Position numbers and translations under genes: made by a program. Shown here piece by piece: positions 32,179-41,408 of a stretch of DNA of 64,000 nt (position 1 is its first letter; each line of letters opens with the position of its first letter). The notes under the pieces were generated by a model, which made no database searches, was not told where the DNA came from, and worked only from the letters and a program-made list of their open reading frames with translations. Origin of the DNA: Polaribacter dokdonensis (lineage in GTDB: Bacteria > Bacteroidota > Bacteroidia > Flavobacteriales > Flavobacteriaceae); contig NZ_CP101505.1 of assembly GCF_024362345.1 (NCBI RefSeq), positions 268,001 through 332,000 of the forward strand, given 5' to 3'.

Positions 32179-32946
32179 TTAACTTTTCTTTCTAATTCTT
32201 AGATTAAGCATTTCTACACCTAGCGAAAATGCGATTGCAAAGTACAAATATCCTTTAGGAATAGCACCTACAGTTTTGTTAAAAAATTCTGTATGAGATA
32301 AATGAGCTCCTTCTGTAATTAGCATAAAACCAATTAAAATTAAGAAAGATAAAGCCAACATTTGAATAGTAGGATTTCTATTTACAAATTTATTAATAGG
32401 TTGTGCAAATAACATCATAATCACAATAGAAATAATTACAGCAATAACCATAATTGTTAAAGCTCCATTTACACCATTAGTCATACCAACAGCAGTTAAA
32501 ATACTATCGAAAGAGAAAACAATATCAATTAATATAATTTGAATGATAACACTTCTAAAAGAGATTATTTTTGGTGATTTAATAACTTGCTCTTCATTCG
32601 TGTTTTCCATTTTCTGACGAATTTCATTGGTACTTTTGTACAGCAGAAAAATTCCTCCTAAAAATAGAATTAAACTTTGTCCAGTTAAACCTGTCTTAAA
32701 CCATCCAGCATCAATAGTCCAAAAAGGATCTTTTAAAGCAATTAAGTAAGAAACACTAAATAACAGGGCTATTCTTGTAATCATGGCCAAAGCCAAACCT
32801 AGTAAAGTTGCTTTTCTAACCTGATTTTCTGGTAGTTTATTTGCTGAGATAGAAATAAATATAATATTATCTATACCTAAAATAATTTCTAGAAACGTTA
32901 GTGTAAGTAGTGAAACCCAGGTTTCTGCTTGTAAAAATATCTCCAT
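32179..32946 (-). CDS. TerC-family integral membrane protein
   Basis: The 255-residue protein has seven or so membrane segments with the TerC signatures FLEIILGIDNIIFISI (residues about 18-33) and IVFSFDSILTAVGMTN (about 141-156), each with conserved acidic residues in the membrane. TerC/Alx proteins export Mn(II) or support metal loading of exported proteins. It adjoins the preceding lipoprotein gene without gap. Its place ahead of a probable metal-uptake cluster fits a metal-homeostasis role. Confidence 0.92.
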   Translation of the reverse strand: MEIFLQAETWVSLLTLTFLEIILGIDNIIFISISANKLPENQVRKATLLGLALAMITRIALLFSVSYLIALKDPFWTIDAGWFKTGLTGQSLILFLGGIFLLYKSTNEIRQKMENTNEEQVIKSPKIISFRSVIIQIILIDIVFSFDSILTAVGMTNGVNGALTIMVIAVIISIVIMMLFAQPINKFVNRNPTIQMLALSFLILIGFMLITEGAHLSHTEFFNKTVGAIPKGYLYFAIAFSLGVEMLNLRIRKKS

Positions 32947-33318
32947 TTACTTTACTTTATAAATTGTACCCTTTTTGGTAAATTTAGAAAAACCAATTTT
33001 TACAGTAAAATCATAAGAATCTTCATTGATTTTATTAATCTGAATATACATAGGATCTTCCTGTAAACTATTTTTTGGATTGATGTATTTTAGTGTGTAA
33101 AAGAAATTGTTTTTCCACTTAATAGATAAAGTATCTATGTTATCTCCATACTTACTTATCTGTATACTATCTTTTCTAATAATCGTTTCCTTTACAAAAT
33201 TATCTCCAGCAGGAATTTCAAATATACCTTCTTTAAACTTGTTTGAATTGTCTTCAAACTCAGATTTACAAGATGTTAAAATTAAGATTCCAAAAAGAAG
33301 ATAAATGATATTTTTCAT
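32947..33318 (-). CDS. Small lipoprotein, flavobacterial family
   Basis: The 123-residue lipoprotein (lipobox ILILTSC, Cys17) has a single beta-rich domain (FKEGIFEIPAGDNFVKETI, DTLSIKWKNNFFYTLKYI). The family is widespread in flavobacteria, and I recall copies mislabelled 'DNA topoisomerase IV'; nothing in the sequence supports that. The function is unknown. Its start shares one base with the purB stop and its stop adjoins terC, so it sits inside an operon. Confidence 0.8.
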   Translation of the reverse strand: MKNIIYLLFGILILTSCKSEFEDNSNKFKEGIFEIPAGDNFVKETIIRKDSIQISKYGDNIDTLSIKWKNNFFYTLKYINPKNSLQEDPMYIQINKINEDSYDFTVKIGFSKFTKKGTIYKVK

Positions 33319-34661
33319 TAGATTCCTGTGTAATTTGATGGTGTAATTGCTTTTAATTCTGTTTTAATATCGTCAGAAACTTCTAGGGTATCAATAAAAT
33401 TAGCAATTGAATTTTGATTAATTTTTTCGTTAGTTCTTGTCAATCCTTTTAATGCTTCATAAGGATTAGGATAAGCTTCTCTTCTTAAAATAGTTTGAAT
33501 AGCTTCTGCGACTACAGCCCAATTATTTTCTAAATCTTGCTCAAACTTTTCTTTGTTTAGCAATAATTTATTCAATCCTTTTAAAGTAGAAGTAAATGCA
33601 ATAATGGTATGCCCAAAAGGTACACCAACATTTCTTAAAACAGTACTGTCTGTTAAATCACGTTGTAAACGAGAAATAGGCAATTTTGCAGATAAGTGTT
33701 CAAAAATGGCATTTGCAATACCTAAATTTCCTTCAGAATTTTCAAAATCAATAGGATTTACTTTATGAGGCATTGCAGAAGAACCAACTTCTCCTTTTTT
33801 AATTTTTTGTTTAAAATAATCCATAGAAACATAGGTCCAAAAATCTCTGTCTAAATCTATGATTATAGTATTTATACGTTTTATAGTATCAAAAAGCGCA
33901 GCTAAATGATCATAATGTTCTATTTGTGTTGTAGGAAAAGAGTGCTGTAAACCTAACTTTTCTTGTACAAAATCTGTTCCAAATTGTTTCCAATCTGTAG
34001 CAGGATATGCAACTTTATGGGCGTTAAAATTACCAGTTGCTCCACCAAACTTGGCAGCACTTGGTATGTCATTCAATAAATTAAATTGCTCTTTTAAACG
34101 CACTACAAAAACATCTATTTCTTTACCTAATCTTGTAGGCGATGCAGGCTGACCATGAGTTCTTGCCAACATAGAAATATCTTTCCACTCAATAACCAAC
34201 TCCTCTAATTTTTCTAAAACCTCAAAATAATGAGGTACAAAAACATCATTCATTGCTTCCTTTATTGATAAAGGAATAGCAGTATTATTAATGTCTTGAG
34301 AAGTTAATCCAAAATGAATAAACTCTTTGTATTGTTGCAGGTTTAAAGCATCAAATTGTTCTTTAATAAAATACTCTACAGCCTTAACATCATGATTGGT
34401 TACTTTTTCTATATCTTTAATTTTCTGAGCATCATCTGCAGTAAAATCAGTATAGATCTTACGTAAATCTGCAAACAAATCTGTATTAAAGTCTTCTAAT
34501 TGTGCTAAAGGAATTTCGCACAAAGCAATAAAATATTCAATTTCTACACGAACTCTATATTTTATTAAAGCTTCTTCAGAAAAATAGTTAGAAAGTTTAG
34601 ATATTTTATTTCTGTAACGACCATCAATAGGAGAGATGGCATTTAATTGAGTCAAGTTCAT
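33318..34661 (-). CDS. purB: Adenylosuccinate lyase
   Basis: The 447-residue enzyme of the fumarase/aspartase superfamily cleaves SAICAR and adenylosuccinate in purine synthesis. It starts LNAISPIDGRYRNKISKLSNYF. The catalytic His regions are KVTNHDVKAVEYFI and LARTHGQPASPTRLGKE. The flexible signature loop GEVGSSAMPHKVNPIDFENSEGN carries the catalytic Ser. Length is normal for the long PurB subgroup. A -7 box (TATTTTTG) lies 20 bases upstream, so it can be expressed apart from the gene ahead. Confidence 0.97.
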   Translation of the reverse strand: MNLTQLNAISPIDGRYRNKISKLSNYFSEEALIKYRVRVEIEYFIALCEIPLAQLEDFNTDLFADLRKIYTDFTADDAQKIKDIEKVTNHDVKAVEYFIKEQFDALNLQQYKEFIHFGLTSQDINNTAIPLSIKEAMNDVFVPHYFEVLEKLEELVIEWKDISMLARTHGQPASPTRLGKEIDVFVVRLKEQFNLLNDIPSAAKFGGATGNFNAHKVAYPATDWKQFGTDFVQEKLGLQHSFPTTQIEHYDHLAALFDTIKRINTIIIDLDRDFWTYVSMDYFKQKIKKGEVGSSAMPHKVNPIDFENSEGNLGIANAIFEHLSAKLPISRLQRDLTDSTVLRNVGVPFGHTIIAFTSTLKGLNKLLLNKEKFEQDLENNWAVVAEAIQTILRREAYPNPYEALKGLTRTNEKINQNSIANFIDTLEVSDDIKTELKAITPSNYTGI

Positions 34662-34680
34662 TTTGTTGTGTTATTAAATG

Positions 34681-34688
34681 CAAAAATA
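34681..34688 (-). promoter_or_regulatory. Bacteroidota -7 box (TATTTTTG) of purB
   Basis: On the minus strand TATTTTTG matches TAnnTTTG, 20 bases before the purB ATG. Confidence 0.5.
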
Positions 34689-34706
34689 AGGATTTAATGA
34701 GATTTA

Positions 34707-35291
34707 CTATCTAGATTTTTCATGTTTTTCTATCAAATTTAAAATGTGTTTTCCTCTTGCTTTTGTGCCCTTACTTTCATGAATAATTTTACTTTCTATG
34801 AGGTGTTTTAATTCAGGATGCACCCAATCCTGTTCTAAACCAAATAAATACAAAGTGTTCATGGTATAAGCTCTAACAGCAATTTTTTGTGGTGTAATTA
34901 ACCAATCAAATCCTGTTTCTAATATTGCTTGAATATGTTCCTCTGTCAAATGATGTTTAATTTTATTATCATTTTTAGAATAATATGCATTTGCAATATG
35001 TTCACAAATTTTAGCACAAGGTCTAATTGCGCTATCTAAGGTTAAATATTTAATGTTCTGAGTAAAAAAGGGTAGCTGAGGAATTATCAAATTTAAGTTA
35101 TGATGTGTACAAATCCATTCTAATACCCAAGCAGCTTTTACAGAAATGGGTTGGTTTACTTGAAAGGTAACCTGAACAAGAGGTTCAAACAAATCTTGGT
35201 TAGCAAGAACAATATTAGCTACCCTTTGTCTGTTTTCTCTTGCAGCATTCCCTAAGTTTTGCAGTTCTTCTGTAATTTTTAGAATGCTCAT
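34707..35291 (-). CDS. purB-linked helical repeat protein
   Basis: The 194-residue soluble protein is predicted all-helical with HEAT-like pairs (QRVANIVLANQDLFEPLVQV, KAAWVLEWICTHHNLNLI, AVRAYTMNTLYLFGLEQDW). It is known as a conserved unnamed neighbour of purB in flavobacteria and sometimes inherits its label, but it has no lyase motif. It lies 45 bases upstream of purB. A role in protein-protein contact is likely from the fold; nothing more can be said. Confidence 0.75.
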   Translation of the reverse strand: MSILKITEELQNLGNAARENRQRVANIVLANQDLFEPLVQVTFQVNQPISVKAAWVLEWICTHHNLNLIIPQLPFFTQNIKYLTLDSAIRPCAKICEHIANAYYSKNDNKIKHHLTEEHIQAILETGFDWLITPQKIAVRAYTMNTLYLFGLEQDWVHPELKHLIESKIIHESKGTKARGKHILNLIEKHEKSR

Positions 35292-35332
35292 TTTAAATTG
35301 AAAATTATATATTTACTCTAAATAGAAAATTC

Positions 35333-36043
35333 ATGCTAAAGATAAAAAGACTTGGTATTGTAATCGTATTTTTCTCTTGCTTTTTTTTAGGTAAAACTTC
35401 GTTTGCTCAAAAAATAAATCAGTTTGATGCCAATAAGAAACGAACTGGAGTTTGGAAAAAGTATTATCCAAACAAAAGAATACGTTATCAAGGTCAGTTT
35501 AAAGAGGGTAAAGAAATAGGTGTTTTTAAATATTATGACATTTCTGATTCAAGATACCCAATCATTATTAAAAAATTTAATGAAGAGAACGATTCTGTTG
35601 CAGTTTCTTTTTACAGTATTTCAGGTAAAAAGCAAAGTGAAGGAATTTTTATCAATAAGAAAAGAGTAGGTAAATGGGTGTATTATTTTGATAAAGAGAA
35701 TATAATGTCTACCGAATTTTATGTTGATGGAAAATTAAATGGAAAAGTCATTAATTATTACCCTAATGGAAAACCGACTGAAATCACTAATTATAAAATG
35801 GGTTTAAAAGAGGGTTTATCTCAGAAATTTTCAAGTGCAGGAATTTTGATTGAAGAAGTAAATTACAAGAATGATAAAGAAAATGGTGTAGCCAAGTATT
35901 TTGAATTGAATGGTAATTTAAAAGAAACAGGCGTTTATAAAAACGGAAAAAGAATAGGAGAGTGGGAATTTTATTTGGATGGTGAAATTTCAGACAAGAA
36001 AGAATTGGAGAAAGAAAACAAATATAAAAAAGGTAACAATTAA
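35333..36043 (+). CDS. Secreted MORN-repeat (YwqK-like) protein
   Basis: The 236-residue protein has a signal peptide ending near TSFAQ and a series of MORN_2-type repeats of about 22 residues: TGVWKKYYPNKRIRYQGQFK, VGKWVYYFDKENIMSTEFY, NGKVINYYPNGKPTEI, GVAKYFELNGNLKETGVYK and IGEWEFYLDGE. Such proteins are often labelled 'toxin-antitoxin system YwqK family antitoxin', a name without functional support here. It precedes a lipoprotein gene by 3 bases. Confidence 0.85.
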   Translation: MLKIKRLGIVIVFFSCFFLGKTSFAQKINQFDANKKRTGVWKKYYPNKRIRYQGQFKEGKEIGVFKYYDISDSRYPIIIKKFNEENDSVAVSFYSISGKKQSEGIFINKKRVGKWVYYFDKENIMSTEFYVDGKLNGKVINYYPNGKPTEITNYKMGLKEGLSQKFSSAGILIEEVNYKNDKENGVAKYFELNGNLKETGVYKNGKRIGEWEFYLDGEISDKKELEKENKYKKGNN

Positions 36044-36046
36044 ATT

Positions 36047-36772
36047 ATGAAATCAATTTATCGATCGCTTTTAGTGTCTTTTGTAGTACTAATATCTTGT
36101 TCAAAAAGTAAAAAACAATCTAATGAAAACAATATTGATGGCTTATGGAAGGTAACTAAGGTAAACATTGGAGAGCAAGAAATGACGCCTATTGCAAGAT
36201 GGATGAAATTTAATGCAGATTCTACACAAACTTCAGGTAATGGTTGGTTGCAACATTCTATAGGAACTTGGTCTTTTAATTCTGATAAAAACTTGTTGCA
36301 AGTAGAAAATACAAATGGAGTGCAAGATGAATTTAATGATCCTTTTAAGGTGAATTTTTCTCGTGATAACATGATCTGGCAAAGAAAAGAAGGCGAATTT
36401 GATGTAACTGTAACCCTAGAGAAGATTAATAAATTACCAACATCGCCAGCAAATGAGTTATATGGTTTATGGAAGTTTGATACCATAACTGAGGAGGGTA
36501 AAGAGGTTTCTGAAACATTAAATTCTAATCAAAAAGCAATGTTGTTTTTAAGGTGGGACAATACCTATGTATTGCACAATTATCCAGAAGGTGAAAAATA
36601 TGGAATGTTTAAAACTCATGGGCATAGACCCCAAATAGACATGGTTAGTTATAGTAAAGTGCCTGAATTTAAGTTCTACACCTTTCAACTAAATAATGAT
36701 AAATTAGAATTAACATCAACCAATTCTAATGCTAAAATTACCTTAACTAGAATACATCAATTTATACAATAG
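36047..36772 (+). CDS. Lipocalin-like lipoprotein
   Basis: The 241-residue lipoprotein (lipobox VVLISC, Cys18) contains two related beta-barrel halves, each opening with a G-x-W-K pattern (IDGLWKVTKVNIGEQEMTP near residue 29 and LYGLWKFDTITEEGKEVSE near 139). This resembles a duplicated lipocalin-like (DUF4488/DUF5004-type) domain; the family match is tentative. Three bases after the MORN gene and same strand, so probably co-expressed. The ligand is unknown. Confidence 0.75.
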   Translation: MKSIYRSLLVSFVVLISCSKSKKQSNENNIDGLWKVTKVNIGEQEMTPIARWMKFNADSTQTSGNGWLQHSIGTWSFNSDKNLLQVENTNGVQDEFNDPFKVNFSRDNMIWQRKEGEFDVTVTLEKINKLPTSPANELYGLWKFDTITEEGKEVSETLNSNQKAMLFLRWDNTYVLHNYPEGEKYGMFKTHGHRPQIDMVSYSKVPEFKFYTFQLNNDKLELTSTNSNAKITLTRIHQFIQ

Positions 36773-36813
36773 ATACATCAATTCTTTCAATTTCTTATTC
36801 CTAATCAAAAGCG

Positions 36814-36821
36814 TAACTTTG
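36814..36821 (+). promoter_or_regulatory. Bacteroidota -7 box (TAACTTTG) of mnmA
   Basis: TAACTTTG matches TAnnTTTG and lies 18 bases before the mnmA ATG. Confidence 0.65.
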
Positions 36822-36839
36822 CATCCTCAAAAATAAAAA

Positions 36840-38027
36840 ATGAAACGAGTAGTTGTTGGTCTTTCTGGTGGAGTAGATTCTAGTGTAACAGCACATTTGC
36901 TTAAAGAACAAGGATATGAAGTTATTGGTCTTTTTATGAAAAATTGGCACGATGATTCTGTAACCATTTCTAATGAATGTCCTTGGTTAGAAGATAGTAA
37001 TGATGCCATGATTGTAGCAGAGAAACTAGGAATACCTTTTCAAGTAGTAGATTTAAGTGAGCAGTACAAAGAACGTATTGTAGATTACATGTTTGCTGAA
37101 TATGAGAAAGGTAGAACTCCAAACCCAGATGTACTTTGTAACAGAGAAATTAAGTTTGATGTCTTCATGGATATTGCCTTAAAGTTGGGCGCAGATTATG
37201 TAGCAACAGGTCATTATTGTAGAAAAGGTGAGGAAGTTATTGATGGTAAACCTGTTTATAAATTATTAGCAGGTAAAGACAATAATAAAGATCAGTCTTA
37301 TTTTTTATGTCAATTGTCCCAACAACAATTAGCAAAAGCTTTATTTCCTATTGGTGAACTTACAAAACCAGAGGTAAGAGAAATTGCAAAAGAAGCAGAT
37401 TTAATTACTGCAGAAAAGAAAGATTCTCAAGGGTTATGTTTTATTGGTAAAGTACGTTTGCCAGAATTTTTACAACAAAAACTACAGCCAAAAAAAGGGG
37501 ATATAGTTACAATCCCTGCTGATTACTTAGAGTACGTAAAAGAACAACCACAGTTTGAAACTAAAGAAGAGCAGCTAAAACACTTATCAACCAAATTTGT
37601 ATACCATAAAACCCATGGTAAAATTGTGGGTTCACATCAAGGAGCACATTATTTTACAAAAGGACAACGTAAAGGTTTAAATGTTGGTGGTACAAAAGAA
37701 GCATTGTATGTAATTGAAACTGATGTTGTAGATAATGTAATTTATACAGGAGAAGGTAAACAACACAAAGGTTTGTATAGAAATGTATTGTTTGTTGCTA
37801 ATGATGAAATACATTGGATTCGTGAAGATTTAACCTTAAAATCTGGTGAAACCATGCACGTTGATGCACGAATAAGATACAGACAAGCATTAGAAAAAGC
37901 TACTTTATACAAAGTAGATTCAGGGTTGTATGTTGAATTTGAAAACAAACAATCTGCCATTCAAGAAGGGCAATTTGTAGCTTGGTATAAAAATGAAGAG
38001 TTGTTAGGTTCTGGAGTAATTTCGTAG
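36840..38027 (+). CDS. mnmA: tRNA-specific 2-thiouridylase
   Basis: The 395-residue enzyme thiolates U34 of tRNA-Lys, -Glu and -Gln. PP-loop [15 protein letters not shown] is at residues 8-22, followed by [10 protein letters not shown]. The catalytic Cys of [13 protein letters not shown] and the second Cys of [13 protein letters not shown] are both present. ATGHYCR lies between them. The C-terminal beta-barrel ([22 protein letters not shown]) is complete. An insertion near 225-245 ([20 protein letters not shown]) is longer than in E. coli. A -7 box is close upstream. Confidence 0.97.
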   Translation: MKRVVVGLSGGVDSSVTAHLLKEQGYEVIGLFMKNWHDDSVTISNECPWLEDSNDAMIVAEKLGIPFQVVDLSEQYKERIVDYMFAEYEKGRTPNPDVLCNREIKFDVFMDIALKLGADYVATGHYCRKGEEVIDGKPVYKLLAGKDNNKDQSYFLCQLSQQQLAKALFPIGELTKPEVREIAKEADLITAEKKDSQGLCFIGKVRLPEFLQQKLQPKKGDIVTIPADYLEYVKEQPQFETKEEQLKHLSTKFVYHKTHGKIVGSHQGAHYFTKGQRKGLNVGGTKEALYVIETDVVDNVIYTGEGKQHKGLYRNVLFVANDEIHWIREDLTLKSGETMHVDARIRYRQALEKATLYKVDSGLYVEFENKQSAIQEGQFVAWYKNEELLGSGVIS

Positions 38028-38042
38028 ATTTATAAAAATCTT

Positions 38043-38840
38043 GTGGTGAAAAAATCTTGCTTAATTATTTTTTTGTTTTTCTCTTTCTTAGGTTTCTCAC
38101 AAAATGAAGAAATTACTACGTTTTATGACTCAAAAGGTAATATCACTAAAGATCCATTACAAACAAGAATCATACAAAAATTGACGAAAGAGAACGATTC
38201 GCTTTGGTTATTTAGACGCTTTAGAAGGAATAATCAATTGGCTGTTTATTGGTATTCTAAAACTAAAGATTCTAAAAATAAGATTGGTCAAATGGTTACT
38301 TACGATATCAATGATAGTATTTCAAGGATATTATACTATAATGAAAAAGGATTGAAAAACGGAAAGTTTTCTTCTTGGTTTGATAATCGTAATAAGAATT
38401 TTGAAGGAAGATATATTAATGGGAAAAGAGAAGGTCTTTGGAGACGTTATTATTACTCAGGGGAATTAGCAGCAAAAGCTTTATTTAAGAATGATTCATT
38501 ATTGAGTGAAAGATTTTATGAAAAAAACGGAGAAGAGAAAAAAATAAATAAAAATTGTTGCAACAGTAAACCAGAGTTTAAAGGTGGAATAAAGAAATAT
38601 AGAAAAATTGTTCAAAAATTTGTAAAGGGTTTAAATTATAACATCAAAGGTTCTATTACAGTTGATTATACAATTGGTGTAGATGGCAAACTAAGAAACG
38701 TAAGAATTTATGATGTTTTGCCTCTTGAATTAAAAAATAAAATAATTGATTTCTTTAGTAAAATAAATGGATGGCAACCAGGTTTTTCGGGTGGAAGAGA
38801 GGTGCCTATTCAAAACTCATTTACAGTATATTTTAAATAA
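38043..38840 (+). CDS. Secreted MORN-repeat protein with TonB-like C-terminus
   Basis: The frame starts with GTG GTG AAA AAA; either GTG may be used. A signal peptide ends near FLGFSQ. MORN_2-type repeats follow (NEKGLKNGKFSSWFDNRNK, GKREGLWRRYYYSGELAAK), and from about residue 185 a TonB C-terminal-like domain (GSITVDYTIGVDGKLRNVRI, GWQPGFSGGREVPIQNSFTV). There is no TonB transmembrane anchor or Pro-rich spacer, so it is not an energy transducer in the classical sense. It lies 15 bases after mnmA and 2 before the oxidoreductase gene. Confidence 0.78.
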   Translation: MVKKSCLIIFLFFSFLGFSQNEEITTFYDSKGNITKDPLQTRIIQKLTKENDSLWLFRRFRRNNQLAVYWYSKTKDSKNKIGQMVTYDINDSISRILYYNEKGLKNGKFSSWFDNRNKNFEGRYINGKREGLWRRYYYSGELAAKALFKNDSLLSERFYEKNGEEKKINKNCCNSKPEFKGGIKKYRKIVQKFVKGLNYNIKGSITVDYTIGVDGKLRNVRIYDVLPLELKNKIIDFFSKINGWQPGFSGGREVPIQNSFTVYFK

Positions 38841-38842
38841 TT

Positions 38843-39784
38843 ATGACAAATAAAATCACACAGCTTTTTAATATACAATATCCAATTATCCAAGGTGGAA
38901 TGATTTGGGTTTCTGGTTGGAAACTAGCTTCTGCAGTTTCAAATGCAGGAGGTTTAGGTTTAATTGGTGCTGGTTCTATGTATCCAGAAGTATTAAGAGA
39001 ACACATTCAGAAATGTAAAAAAGAAACAGATAAACCTTTTGGGGTTAACGTTCCTATGTTGTATCCTCAAATAGAGGAAATCATGAAAATTATTATTGAA
39101 GAAGGTGTAAAAATTGTTTTTACTTCTGCAGGTAATCCAAAAACATGGACAGCACATTTAAAATCTAAAGGAATTACAGTAGTTCATGTTGTAAGTTCTG
39201 TAAAGTTTGCTTTAAAAGCACAAGCAGCAGGTGTAGATGCTGTTGTTTGTGAAGGTTTTGAGGCTGGAGGTCATAATGGACGTGAAGAAACTACCACTTT
39301 TACCTTAATACCCATGGTTAAAGAACAAGTAGAAATTCCTGTAATTGCAGCAGGTGGCATTGGTTCAGGAAGAGGAATGTTAGCAGCTATGGTACTAGGA
39401 GCAGATGCTGTTCAAATAGGCAGTAGGTTTGCAGCTACTAAAGAATCTTCTGCCCACAATAACTTTAAAGAAACCATTGTAAACGTTAAAGACGGTGATA
39501 CACATTTAACTTTAAAGGAATTGGCTCCTGTTCGTTTGGTAAAAAATAAATTTTATCAAGAAGTGCAAGAGTTATATCAGCAAAAACCAACTATTGAAGA
39601 TTTAAAAGAATTGTTAGGCAGAGCTAGAGCAAAAAAAGGAATGTTTGAAGGCGATTTAGAGAATGGAGAGCTAGAAATTGGTCAAATTGCAGGTTTAATA
39701 CATGAAATAAAACCTGCAAAACAGGTCTTAAAGGATATAATAGTAGAATTTGAAAAAGTTAAAATTTCTTTGAGTAAGCTTTAA
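38843..39784 (+). CDS. Nitronate monooxygenase / FabK-like flavoprotein
   Basis: The 313-residue FMN TIM-barrel protein has the start FNIQYPIIQGGMIWVSGWKLASAVSNAGGLGLIGAG, the catalytic-region VCEGFEAGGHNGREETTTF with the conserved His, and the FMN-phosphate motif PVIAAGGIGSGRGMLAAMVLGADAVQIGSRF. The family comprises nitronate monooxygenases, which detoxify nitronates, and FabK enoyl-ACP reductases; these are hard to tell apart by eye. It is followed by a gene-free stretch that ends at the fructan operon. Confidence 0.9.
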   Translation: MTNKITQLFNIQYPIIQGGMIWVSGWKLASAVSNAGGLGLIGAGSMYPEVLREHIQKCKKETDKPFGVNVPMLYPQIEEIMKIIIEEGVKIVFTSAGNPKTWTAHLKSKGITVVHVVSSVKFALKAQAAGVDAVVCEGFEAGGHNGREETTTFTLIPMVKEQVEIPVIAAGGIGSGRGMLAAMVLGADAVQIGSRFAATKESSAHNNFKETIVNVKDGDTHLTLKELAPVRLVKNKFYQEVQELYQQKPTIEDLKELLGRARAKKGMFEGDLENGELEIGQIAGLIHEIKPAKQVLKDIIVEFEKVKISLSKL

Positions 39785-39896
39785 CTTTTTTATTAAACTT
39801 TTTACTTTTTTTATTTAATTAAATTATTTTGGTAATCATTAGTAACGTTAGATAAAAAAAAATATTTATTTTTATTTTTAATTAATTAATCAACTA
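39785..39896 (+). promoter_or_regulatory. Leader of fructan operon with TAACGTTA palindrome
   Basis: This AT-rich stretch holds GTAACGTTAG (about 39842-39851), whose core TAACGTTA is an 8-bp palindrome of the kind read by LacI-type repressors. No regulator gene is adjacent. Operator function is an inference. Confidence 0.35.
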
Positions 39897-41399
39897 ATGA
39901 AGCATACTTACTTTATCTTATGTCTAGTTTTACTTATGGGCTGTAAAAAAACAGATAATACCCTTATTAAAAAGGAAACCATAATTGAAAAAAAATCAGG
40001 AGAACAATATAGACCTGCATATCATTTTACCCCTGAGAAAAATTGGATGAATGATCCAAATGGATTAGTTTATTTTGAAGGAGAATATCATCTTTTTTAT
40101 CAATATTATCCAGATGATAATATTTGGGGACCAATGCATTGGGGGCATGCAATTTCTAAAGATATGGTTCATTGGAAAAGACTTCCAATTGCTTTATTTC
40201 CAGACAAATTAGGTTATATTTTTAGTGGAAGTGCTGTTATTGATTGGAATAATACAACAGGTTTTGGTACAAAAGAAAAACCAGCAATGGTTGCTATATA
40301 TACCTATCATGATATGGCTGGTGAAAAATCTGGAAAAATTAAATATCAAACACAAGCTATTGCCTATAGTTTAGATAAAGGTAGAACTTGGGTTAAGTAT
40401 GAAAAAAATCCTGTTCTAGAAAATCCAGGTATAAAAGATTTTAGAGATCCAAAAGTTTTCTGGCATCAAGAAAGTAATAAGTGGATTATGAGTTTAGCAG
40501 TTCACGATCAAATTAATTTTTATAGCTCTAAAAATTTAAAAGAATGGGTTTTAGAGAGTGAGTTTGGTAAAAACATTGGTTCTCATGGAGGTATTTGGGA
40601 ATGTCCAGATTTATTTCCAATAAAAGATTCATATGGTAATACAAAGTGGGTACTTCTAGTAAGTTTGAACCCTAATGGCCCTCAAGGAGGTTCAGCTACA
40701 CAATATTTTATTGGAGATTTTAATGGTAGTGTATTTACTTCAGACGATACAAAAATAAGATGGTTAGATTATGGAGCAGATAATTATGCAGGTGTAACAT
40801 TTAGTGATATACCCAAAGATGATGGAAGAAGAATTTTAATTGGTTGGATGAGCAATTGGCAGTATTCTCAAGCAGTACCTACTTACTCTTGGAGAAGTGC
40901 TATGACCTTACCTAGAGAATTATTATTAAGTAAAAATAATAATGAGTACTATATACAATCTAAACCTATAGATGAAATAAAAAATATCCTAACAAAATCA
41001 GAATTAATTACTTCTAAAATTCATACTGTAAAAACATCATCTTATTTAATTGAAATAAATAAAGAAATTCAAGATTTTAAAATTAACCTCCAAAATTCTA
41101 CAGGAGATATTTTTAAAATAGAAACTAAAAATGGAATTTTAATTACAGATAGAACAAAAACAGGAGATAATTCTTTTAGTGAAGAATTTGGTGCTGTTCA
41201 TAAAAGTATGGAATTAGAAAAAATTTTTAATGTAAAGATTTTTGTAGATAATTCTTCTGTAGAAATATTCTTGAACAATGGTGAATTGGTAATGACAGAA
41301 TTAATATTTCCAACAAATCCACTTACAGAAATTTATGTAAATGAAGCAATAAAAGACTACAAATTAACTCCAATAAAACCAATTTGGAAAACAAATTAA
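39897..41399 (+). CDS. Glycoside hydrolase family 32 lipoprotein (fructan hydrolase / invertase)
   Basis: The 500-residue lipoprotein (lipobox VLLMGC, Cys16) hydrolyses beta-fructosyl bonds (levan, inulin or sucrose). The five-bladed propeller carries nucleophile D53 in WMNDPNGLVYF, stabiliser in IKDFRDPKVFW and acid/base Glu in GIWECPDLFPI. A C-terminal beta-sandwich (FNVKIFVDNSSVEIFLNNGE) completes the family layout. It is anchored in the envelope ahead of a sugar porter and a fructokinase, so it probably releases fructose or sucrose-derived sugar for import. Confidence 0.95.
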   Translation: MKHTYFILCLVLLMGCKKTDNTLIKKETIIEKKSGEQYRPAYHFTPEKNWMNDPNGLVYFEGEYHLFYQYYPDDNIWGPMHWGHAISKDMVHWKRLPIALFPDKLGYIFSGSAVIDWNNTTGFGTKEKPAMVAIYTYHDMAGEKSGKIKYQTQAIAYSLDKGRTWVKYEKNPVLENPGIKDFRDPKVFWHQESNKWIMSLAVHDQINFYSSKNLKEWVLESEFGKNIGSHGGIWECPDLFPIKDSYGNTKWVLLVSLNPNGPQGGSATQYFIGDFNGSVFTSDDTKIRWLDYGADNYAGVTFSDIPKDDGRRILIGWMSNWQYSQAVPTYSWRSAMTLPRELLLSKNNNEYYIQSKPIDEIKNILTKSELITSKIHTVKTSSYLIEINKEIQDFKINLQNSTGDIFKIETKNGILITDRTKTGDNSFSEEFGAVHKSMELEKIFNVKIFVDNSSVEIFLNNGELVMTELIFPTNPLTEIYVNEAIKDYKLTPIKPIWKTN

Positions 41400-41408
41400 A
41401 CTGTAAGA

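Noticed and set aside
32947..33318. DNA topoisomerase IV label for the small lipoprotein
   Set aside because: The 123-residue lipoprotein has no topoisomerase domain; the label is a database artefact I recall for this family.
39785..39896. Riboswitch in the fructan operon leader
   Set aside because: The stretch is too short and too AT-rich for a known sugar-sensing fold, and no conserved core is visible.
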